Source of the DNA: Mytilus edulis
Taxonomy: Eukaryota; Mollusca; Bivalvia; Mytilida; Mytilidae
DNA: 64,000 nt
NCBI RefSeq assembly: GCF_963676685.1
Contig: NC_092354.1
Location: 17,428,746-17,492,745 of the forward strand
Direction: 5' to 3'
Shown here piece after piece: positions 56,434 through 64,000 of the stretch. Made by a program: the position numbers and the translations under genes. Every line of letters begins with the position of its first letter. Positions within the stretch are counted from its first letter, which is position 1. The notes below the pieces were generated by a model, which was not told the DNA's origin, did no database searches, and saw nothing but the letters and a program-made list of their open reading frames with translations.

Positions 56434-56748
56434 ATTGTCAGAAAATGGTATTTTTATTTTCGAATCAAGATATTATAAGATTATGTGCCAAAACCTGTAA
56501 TTTCATTCTTAAACGACGCCGAGAAGTTTTATATTGTAAATAATAATTAAATACTTTTGTTGTATAATTTTACCATTCAGGTTTAATATTTATCATGTAC
56601 ATATACATATTCTTTTAAGTGATTATCGTCTCTCATAAATCTGTACAGATTGGCTTATGTATACAAAATGTATCTTTTATAAATGTATTGTGTAATTTTA
56701 TACATAAGGTGAGACGTAAATAAAATATAGAATTGAATTGAATTGAAT
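56434..56748 (+). mobile_element. 5'-truncated LINE 3' end inserted in the duplicate block
   Basis: Encodes a short terminal frame ending RLCAKTCNFILKRRREVLYC before TAA, then a 3' UTR with AATAAAATATAG and a (GAATT)n tail at 56730-56748. The paralogous sequence at about 61520-61545 lacks it, and TGTTT flanks both sides. Plus-strand insertion. Confidence 0.75.
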
Positions 56749-57057
56749 TGTTTCTGAAAGAATCTTTCAATCCGCTTTGTATTAAAGACAACATAACACC
56801 ATCTTTCGTCCGTCATTAGTGCAAAGCCATGTAGTTTGAGCATTATGGTTAGTTTCATTATAATGTCAGAGATTTCTTTATTGTTTTAGAGTTACTGGTT
56901 GTTATTTGTAGAATACCAGATACATATATTGCTTACAATTTGATATTCTACTAGAAATATAGAACATTTTTGTCAAAAGATATTATACAAATCACATATT
57001 TTTATTTAATTAAAGGAGATTTTTAAAGTAATTATTTTGACAATCAGAACTATTATT

Positions 57058-57091
57058 CATTCGTAACAAATCGGCTAATTCCGTACCTTAA
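57058..57091. mobile_element. Mini palindromic element, copy 6, interrupted by a TTAA MITE
   Basis: CATTCGTAACAAATCGGCTA, then ATTCCGTACCTTAA, is the left half of the family. The right half would follow the insertion that ends at 57364 but is too diverged to be certain. Confidence 0.5.
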
Positions 57092-57364
57092 GGTGGTACC
57101 TAACACTACAGGGAGATAACTCTGTAAAATCAGCAGAACGTTTTAATGACGTTGTGTTCATAAGGGAATATTAAGCTTCTCAATGATCAAAATAAGTGTT
57201 TGTCAAACTGCTATATAACCAGTGTAAGTTTTCTGATTAAACGGTTGGTTCAAATTTTTTGAAATTTTTATATTTTTGTCAAAGGGTTAAAGTAAATACT
57301 TTGTCAAAATTTTAAGAAAATTAAACGAGCCAAATTAATTTTAGTTAAAGTGTTAGGTACCACC
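57092..57364. mobile_element. 273-bp MITE with TTAA target duplication
   Basis: Left end GGTGGTACCTAACACTA, right end TAAAGTGTTAGGTACCACC, both bordered by TTAA (57088-57091 and 57365-57368). TTAA targets are used by piggyBac and Kolobok transposons. I recall similar ends from bivalve sequence. No transposase. Confidence 0.88.
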
Positions 57365-58830
57365 TTAAAGAATGCTGGAAAGAAGCAGAGTCACCCGATG
57401 GTAACCAATTGAAATATAATCATTATTGGATTAAATAGATAAGATGTATGTATTCACAAACTACCTAGATAAAAATCCGATAATATCGAGGAAAACTATT
57501 GCTAATTCTTTTAAATGTAATTCTCTATCAAAACATTAAAAGTTACAAAGTATCTAACACATTCGACTATTTTGTTTCAAGTAAAATTTAGTGCCTTCAG
57601 TTCAAAATGTTGTTAAAATGATGAAATGCCCAATACATTCCTTCAAATGTTACTTTGGTGCTAATATAATTTTATGTTGTTCTGTATTGATCATCGAAGT
57701 GTCAATTGATTCTTACTACTCGGTTTTTTGGAAAGAATATTTCAATACCCTTTGTAATAAAGACAAGATAACCTCGTCTCTCGCCCGTCATTGGTATGGG
57801 CGTTATTATTAGTTAACATAGCATAGATTCTTTTTGTTCTAGAGTAACTGGTTGTTATTTGTAGAATTCCAGATACAAATATTGCTTACAAATTATTTGT
57901 GGGAAATATTTTGTTCATGATATAAGGAATCACTGAAGCATGACTTGAGCGGACCCCCTTTACGTCAGTCAGTCCCCCATTTTACAAAAAGTTCTGGATC
58001 CGCCACTGTACTAAATAAGACTGCGCTTACAGAAAGGTCATTAACCTATAAGTTTGTGGTGTCACAGTCTTGTTATTAAATCAGTTCTTGTTTTATATTA
58101 CAAAACTCTAAAGGTTTCCATTTTACTTGATAAAATCTTTAAATCCAAACTAAAGTTTACAATTATACACACCGTCCTGTTACATTATAACAGACACCTT
58201 CGTGATAAATTCACTTTTTCTTTATTATAAGTCACCGATTTAAATTAAGCTGTCAATCGTCTGTGAGTTTTCCAGTAATGACGTTCAAAAGGATTTTAGA
58301 ATTAGATTTTTGTTAGCGGAGGGGGTTCTCTTTTCTTTGATTTTAAGACCATCTTTCTGTATTCTCAATCTATTTTGCCCATTTTTAAATATTTGAACAC
58401 CCCATAATTCTGTGTTCTTCCATTTTTAACATTAAAGGAGATTTATGATGATTGCCATTGAAACAACTATCCCCCAAAGATCCAATACATTTGCCTTTTT
58501 CAGTTTTTCTTTATTTTTTCGCCCTTTACATTTAGCACTCTTTTTCGACAAGGATTGACAGCTTTCTGGTCGAAGATTGGTGATTCTCTCTTAAAACTCC
58601 AGCTTCATTAAGAAAACTGAATTAAATACCAACAAACAATATAAGCCTGATATTAGGACACTTTCTGATTTTAGAGTCATGTCTCAAACTGAAAGTTTTT
58701 AAAGATCAGATTTGCTACTTTAACATTTATGTTAATTTTCATCTATAAAAAATGACGCATATTTTTTTTTCATTTTTTTTTCATTTGTACTTTTAATTTC
58801 TTTACCAGCATGATCTTTGCATTCTTCAGA

Positions 58831-59060
58831 TGTGTTCTTGTATGATTTTTAATTTTAGTTTCTCGTGTATAATTCTGAGTTTAGTATGATGTCCATTATC
58901 ACTGTACTAGTATACTTATTTTAGGGGCCAGTTGAAGGACACCTACGGGTGCGGGAATTCTCGCTACATTGAAGACCCATTGGTGGCCTTCGGCTGTTGT
59001 CTGCTATATGGTCGGGTTGTTGTCGCTTTGACACATTCCCCATTTCCTTTCTTAATTTTA
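58831..59060 (+). repeat. Mussel interspersed repeat R1
   Basis: AGTTGAAGGACACCTACGGG ... TATATGGTCGGGTTGTTGTC ... CACATTCCCCATTTCC. The open frame 58932-59138 lies across it and is not a gene. Confidence 0.85.
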
Positions 59061-59619
59061 TTTTTATTTACTAATTGGTGGAAGTATCAAAGACAAGATC
59101 GTCATGTTTTATCTTGTTCTATTAAAAACAATAATTAATATTCTTGTCTCAGTTCTGTGGTCTGGTCTAGTCATATTTTTATCGATACACCATTATTTGC
59201 TCATTGGTTCTTCTTGTGTAATTTTTAATCTTTATACTTATCTAAATTTATGACGTACGATTAATGCACTCTAAATAGGGCCAATCTTCATCTGCATTTT
59301 TATCAAAGGTTTAAATTTAGTACAAAATTCACTAATAAGTTCTTATTAAGTACTAGACAAAATAACCTTAAACAATTTTCATTTTTATGATGTATAGTGT
59401 CTAGTCTAGCACAATCCTCAACCATCCTCATGTCCTTTATCAAAAGTAACAATGTGTACGGCATCATTTATTCTTTAAACCGGTCAAAATTTTTGGGTTT
59501 TTCTCTCAAATGCAATCGACATATTAATTGAGTTTAGCAATGAACTACACATTTAAAATATGATAAATATAATGATCTGAGATAAAAATTATGTGTCAAA
59601 CGTATTTACTACAGGAGTC
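59061..59619. other. AT-rich stretch, no gene recognised
   Basis: No frame, RNA or repeat that I can name. Confidence 0.4.
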
Positions 59620-59960
59620 CATCGATTATATACAGCGCTGGACTTTACAGCAACGGCGTTTAACTTTTTAAAAGTTTGTTTATCGCTTGATAATACATAT
59701 GAATCGCTGCAGATTACAATTTCAAAACTGGAATTTGAATCAACAACGCTGGGCTTTAAATCTCCAGCGCTAGACTAGATCTACAGCACTGGAATTTTAA
59801 AGAACTTTAGCGCTTGACTTTTAATACACAGCACTGGAATTTTAAAGAACTCCAGTGATTTACTTTAATGTACAGCGCTTGCTTTTTATATAACTACAAC
59901 GATTGAAGTAAAAGTACAGCGCCGGGCACTATATCTCTAGCACTTGAATTTAAAAACAAC
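59620..59960. repeat. Degenerate repeat of CAGCGCTGGACTTTA
   Basis: CAGCGCTGGACTTTA, CAACGCTGGGCTTTAAATC, CCAGCGCTAGACT, CAGCACTGGAATTTTAAAGA (twice) and CAGCGCTTGCTTTTTA follow at about 25-50 bp. The palindromic AGCGCT core alternates with AGCACTGGA. Class unknown. Confidence 0.7.
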
Positions 59961-60049
59961 AACTCTTTATCCGTATGAGACAAACAAGGTGCCATAGAAA
60001 ATAAACTCAGAGAACCAGTAACTGGTGTGTTTGTTTCGTTTTTTTTGTT

Positions 60050-60187
60050 CATGGGCCATTTGAAGCCCACCTCCGTGTGAAAGAGTTTCTTTCTGTGTTG
60101 GTGGGTTTGTGTAGTTTTTGCACTGTGGTCAGGTTATCAACTCCTTGTCACATCCCTATCTCCATTTCCATTCTCAATTTCATTTTA
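60050..60187 (+). repeat. Diverged R1 repeat
   Basis: GGCCATTTGAAGCCCACCTC ... TTTCCATTCTCAATTTC. Same order as R1 but heavily mutated. 60190-60750 holds nothing further that I can name. Confidence 0.55.
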
Positions 60188-60754
60188 ATTTCTACTCAGT
60201 AAGATCGTTGTATTATTCATATGTTTTTTACTATCTGAGGTCCGTATCAAAGAGGTGTACACCAATTTTTAATCTTTGTTCTTTAAAATCTTTTTTTTTC
60301 TTTGTTGTCCTGTCTTATCTGCTAATTTGTTTTCTTTTCGTCTCAACAGGATTCCCTTATTGGTTCATCTTTGATATATAAGTCTAACTTAAGACAATCC
60401 TCGTTTAATCCTTTTTTTCAACTTATACGACCACATTTGTCCTTTATATAGGTCAAAATGGCTGCAGTTTTTCTCTCTCTGAAAATCTTTTTATTGATTT
60501 GGTTAATTTGGATTTATCGCAAACAATTTACAATGTGTGTATTTAATACAATTATGTAGTTAAAATTAAAAGTTTACAAAATTATTTTTTACGTTCTAAT
60601 GATTTTTGAAAAATTATATTGGAAATTTAATAATAAACTAATAAAGTCAACGCATCTAAACTGTATGATTTACATTATTGAAGGTACGGTAGAGGGCGTT
60701 TATTTATTAAGTTGTCGAGAACAGAAGACATAAAATTAAATATCTATATTTGAA

Positions 60755-60895
60755 TACAAGAAGATTTGGTATGAGTGTCAATGAGATAACTCTCCACCAA
60801 AGTCACCTTTGTAAAAGAAAGCTATTATAGGTCGAAGTGCGAACATCAACAATGAGCCTTGACGCACACCGAACAGCAAGCTATAAGGGACTCAA
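60755..60895 (+). repeat. Mussel interspersed repeat R2 fragment
   Basis: AAGATTTGGTATGAGTGTCA ... TTGACGCACACCGAACAGC ... AGCTATAAGGGACTC. Confidence 0.75.
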
Positions 60896-60979
60896 AAAAT
60901 AAAGATGAAAGAAAACCAATATGTTTTGGAGCACAAAAGTTCAACTGTTGATATAAAGCAAATGCTTTGACAAAAACTA

Positions 60980-61076
60980 GTACAATCTTGTGTTATCCGA
61001 CAAAATGGGGGACCAGAAAAAGGATGTCGGATTTATAGTCAGAATACTCAGGTGTCGGATTAGGCAGATTGTACCG
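60980..61076. mobile_element. 97-bp TA-flanked mini inverted-repeat element
   Basis: Left GTACAATCTTGTGTTATCCG, right GTCGGATTAGGCAGATTGTA, with TA at 60978-60979 and 61077-61078. The interior repeats GATGTCGGATT. Noncoding, probably mariner-type. Confidence 0.75.
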
Positions 61077-61945
61077 TAATATATTTTTTTCAAAGTTTTA
61101 GAATTAACCATTCGACGATTCAACTTAACTTACTTTGTCTTACGTTAGGAACCCACTTAAACACTTTCATGACATTTATACATATGCATATATATGTGTT
61201 TTGGAAATACAATATAAATACAGTAAAGCACATTATTTTGACTATTTGACTGTTTTGTGCAAGTATATTTAATTACAGACCACAGCAATTCAATGTATTC
61301 CCTACCAGAGCACTTCTAATATACATGTTATTGAGGTATGATTTACCACTGCACACACTAATTGTTATATTCCCTACCAGAACACTTTAATATACACAAT
61401 TTATATATTAGTTACCTCTATTTTTTTTGCAATAGCCAAAGTATACTAGTTAATGTTCCTTCTTTATTTACCAAAGAAGTGTCAATTACACTGAGAAATT
61501 GATTCTTATTTTTCTATTTAGCTCTAAATGTTTTGTAAAGAATATTTCAATACCTTTTATAATACAGACAAAATAACATCGTGTCTCGCCCGTCATTGTT
61601 GTGAGCATTATCATTAGTTTCATTATAATGTCAGAGATTTCTTTATTGTTTTAGAGTTACTTGTTGTTATTTTTAAATACCAGATGCATATATGTAAATT
61701 GCTTTCAATTTATAAATTCTACTAGAAAAATTGAACATTTTTGATATGCTCGAAAGAGACGAATTTTGAAAATTTGCTATTTTTTCATTTAATGTTGAAA
61801 AAGTTTTCCTTAAATGTTCTTATGTGTTGGTTAATGTTATTAAAAAAATACGCATATCTTTGTGTTGTTGTTATTATTTGGTTCTTTTGTTTTATTTTTT
61901 TTTGTGGTATAAAGGACAACCCCGTGGAAAAGTCAGCATCAATCT

Positions 61946-62227
61946 AGGGAGCTACCATTTGATTTTTATGGGGGGCTAGGATGAAAAATTTTGTCCTGCA
62001 TTTTTTTTATAGCTGCAATCTCTGTCCTGCCTTTTTATTTTTCACTCTGTTCGGTCCTGCCTTTTTTTTTTAGTTTATCCTGACTTTTTTTTACCTAAAT
62101 TGTCGTCCTGACTTTTTTTTTTGCAAGCGTCTCATCCTGCCTTTTTTTTTTACTCAAAACTCCTGTCCTGCCTATTTTTTTCAAATTTCATCCTAGCCCC
62201 CCCATAAAAATCAAATGGTAGCTCCCT
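61946..62227. mobile_element. 282-bp MITE with ~40-bp terminal inverted repeats
   Basis: Left end AGGGAGCTACCATTTGATTT, right end AAATCAAATGGTAGCTCCCT. The inverted repeats extend through TTTATGGGGGGCTAGGATGA. The interior is T-rich with repeated GTCCTGCCTTTTTTT. A truncated second copy is at 43295-43446. Target duplication not resolved. Confidence 0.85.
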
Positions 62228-62239
62228 TAAGTCCCCATG

Positions 62240-62535
62240 AATCAGTATTTCTTAAATGAGACAGCTATTCACCAAGGTTCCACTGAAGTGGATGTAAGCA
62301 GTTATATGCAACCGTACGGCCTTTTACAATGAGAAAACTCCATACCATAAAGTCGGTTATAAAAGGTCTTGAAATGAAAAAAATAGGGCACAATTCAATA
62401 GAGAAAACTAACGGCAAAATTTACGAAAAACGACAATTATGACAGACATGAACCAAAGACAGCCACTGAACTACAGGCTCATGGCTTTGGACAGGCACAT
62501 ACAAAATGTGGCGGGGTTAAAAATGCTTGGAGTGT
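62240..62535 (+). repeat. Mussel interspersed repeat R2
   Basis: ACCGTACGGCCTTTTACAATG ... GAGAAAACTAACGGC ... CAGCCACTGAACTACAGGCT ... GTGGCGGGGTTAAAAATG. One of the more complete copies. Confidence 0.8.
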
Positions 62536-63760
62536 GAAAAAATGTTCAAAATTTATCTTGGTTTCAAACAAAAAAATACTTGGAAGGAGAAAAGTTTTAT
62601 TCTGTCCAATATTATAGACAAAATTTCACACAATATTTCATTACATATAAGGAAAAAAAAACATCATTGGAAGTTAACCAATCAGTTTCAACTGTCAGTG
62701 TGTGTAAGCTTTAGTAACCACGCAATCACAAGTTTCCAAAATATTTAATGAAAACACCAAATAAAGAAATAGTTGTGCTTGAACATACCAAAGATATGTT
62801 AATGACAAAGAACTTTTTTGACTTCTATTAAATGTAGGATTAATTTCCTACAACTGTCAAATTCGAGGGAATATTTTTTCTGTCCTTTTTCGTATGCAAC
62901 GATTTGGTGGTATTGCACCTACAAAGCCAATAACTAAATTTCACATCCAACATCCAATAATATTCTTAGTTACATTATAAAAACTGTAAATCTAAACCAT
63001 TTTACGACACAGTTTTTAATCAAGAATGTCCAGTACCATTTTCTTTAAACGCCTCCGTGATATATTCATTTTTTTTTCTTTTATGCAACTGATTCAAATT
63101 AAACTGTCAGTAACTTTTGTCTCTGAGAGGATACTGATAATGACTTTAAAAAACAAAATGTAAACACGAATGTCTAGATAAGGTCCTTCAGTTCTCTATT
63201 CTTTGTAATTTCAATCCATTTTTCTGTATTCTTTATCTTTGTGCGAAATATATCCTATTTTGTATCTCTTGACGCCTAGTTATCTTTATGTTTTAACACT
63301 CCATGATTCTCTATTTTTGTGTCTGCTATTGATTATTATTTTGTATTGAAAAAAAGGATATAATGGAAATACAAAAGCAGAAAAAAAACCGAAAGATCCA
63401 TTTCCTTATTTTTAAGGTACAAAATGTATAAGCAATAGAAAAATTGGCTGGACATTATTTTCTTCGGATTTTTCACACATTTAAGAATTGGTATCTTTTC
63501 CCCTTCAAATTTATAAGAATTACAGGTGTTGATAGGACTTTCAAAAATGTTTGAAACTATATGTAACGAAATTAAGAAAAGTAAAGTTTGGGTTAGCGGT
63601 CAAAATATTTTAATGACATCAAATGGATAAAACCAGAGGATTCCTAAATTTGAACAAGATTAGCGAACATCCATATTTGAAGAGTATTGATAGTTTTCTT
63701 ATCAATGGTTGGTCATTCTCTCTTGCAACACCTATTTCCAATGGTAATTCAAAAAGTAAA

Positions 63761-64000
63761 ATCACAGAAAAACTGAACTCAGAGGAAAATCATATCGGAA
63801 AGTCTCTAATCACATGGCAAAATCAAATGACAAAACACATAAAAAACGAGTGGACAACAACTGTCATATTCCTGACTTGGTACAGGCATTTTCAAATGTA
63901 GAAAATGGTGGATTAAACCTGGTTTTATAGCGCTAAACCTCTCACTTTGTACGACAGTCTCTTCGAATTCTGTTATATTTACAATGATGCGTGAACTAAA
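63761..64000. other. Window end, no gene recognised
   Basis: The plus-strand 92-codon frame 63623-63901 overlaps sequence that is noncoding in the paralogous block near 58580 and has no recognisable domain, so I do not call it a gene. Confidence 0.4.

Larger units (their letters stand above)
56156..58620. repeat. Diverged duplicate block, related to 61250-63760
   Basis: TTCCCTACCAGAACACTTCT, CAAAGAAGTGTCAATT(T/A)CACTGAG, TAGTTTCATTATAATGTCAG (56156-56940) and, further on, TTCTGTATTCTCAATC and GGTGATTCTCTCTT (58340-58600) recur in the same order at 61250-63760. 57640-57890 is a third, partial copy of the first part. No shared reading frame, so noncoding. Confidence 0.75.
61250..63760. repeat. 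Diverged duplicate of 56156-58620
   Basis: Same ordered landmarks as the block at 56156. Within it sit the 282-bp element (61946-62227) and an R2 repeat (62240-62535), neither at the corresponding place in the other block. The first part (61250-61720) keeps the LINE-free state of the 56.4-kb insertion. Confidence 0.7.

Noticed and set aside
56156-63760. Tandem duplicated host gene
   Set aside because: The two blocks are clearly related, but no reading frame is conserved between them, so I treat them as noncoding duplicates.
63623-63901. 92-codon plus-strand frame
   Set aside because: Part of it is homologous to sequence near 58580 that has no open frame, and there is no recognisable domain.

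Overview
This window looks like nuclear DNA of a bivalve mollusc, most likely a mussel close to Mytilus. It is AT-rich and has no operons or bacterial-type genes. It carries several interspersed repeats that I recognise from mussel genomic sequence, such as a block ending CATTTCCATTCTCAATTTT and a block containing ACGGCCTTCAAC. The species call rests on memory of these repeats, not on a search.

Layout. 1-5640 is minisatellite DNA: a 31-bp TTCGAA array, then a 28-29-bp array. 5914-7512 (minus) is a C2H2 zinc-finger gene (ZNF-A). 7560-13930 is repeat-rich flank with foldback and inverted-repeat elements. 13938-16804 is a second copy of the minisatellite plus zinc-finger unit (ZNF-B), and its flank up to about 19010 is also duplicated. 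20113-21245 is a decayed reverse transcriptase, probably Penelope-like. 24290-25365 holds a 21-bp array and a zinc-finger fossil carrying a 58-bp insertion. 27620-32609 (minus) is an extraordinary zinc-finger locus: about 33 copies of a 16-23-residue N-terminal leader, then ordinary fingers broken by stops and frameshifts, then 21 almost identical fingers. 38668-40911 (minus) holds ZNF-D and the broken second half of the same gene, ZNF-C, which is split by a TA-flanked element. 41000-64000 has no confident host gene. It contains transposon relics, including a 4.3-kb element with ~296-bp terminal inverted repeats, a 1.2-kb Harbinger-like element whose empty site is kept in a tandem duplicate, and several LINE 3' ends.

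How it fits together. The four zinc-finger loci are on the minus strand. Each has a plausible splice acceptor just upstream of its ATG, so the whole protein would be encoded in one terminal exon after an intron in the 5' UTR. All share a related acidic leader (VEDL / VEDK ... QTQD-like). The cluster seems to evolve by tandem copying at several scales: single fingers (84 bp), leaders (69/48 bp), leader+finger modules (ZNF-D/C), and gene plus minisatellite (A/B). The 28-bp minisatellite lies directly 3' of ZNF-A and ZNF-B and may itself derive from the finger-linker sequence. Mobile elements have inserted repeatedly into this material. In several cases a paralogous copy inside the same window shows the pre-insertion site, so insertion and target-site duplication can be read directly.
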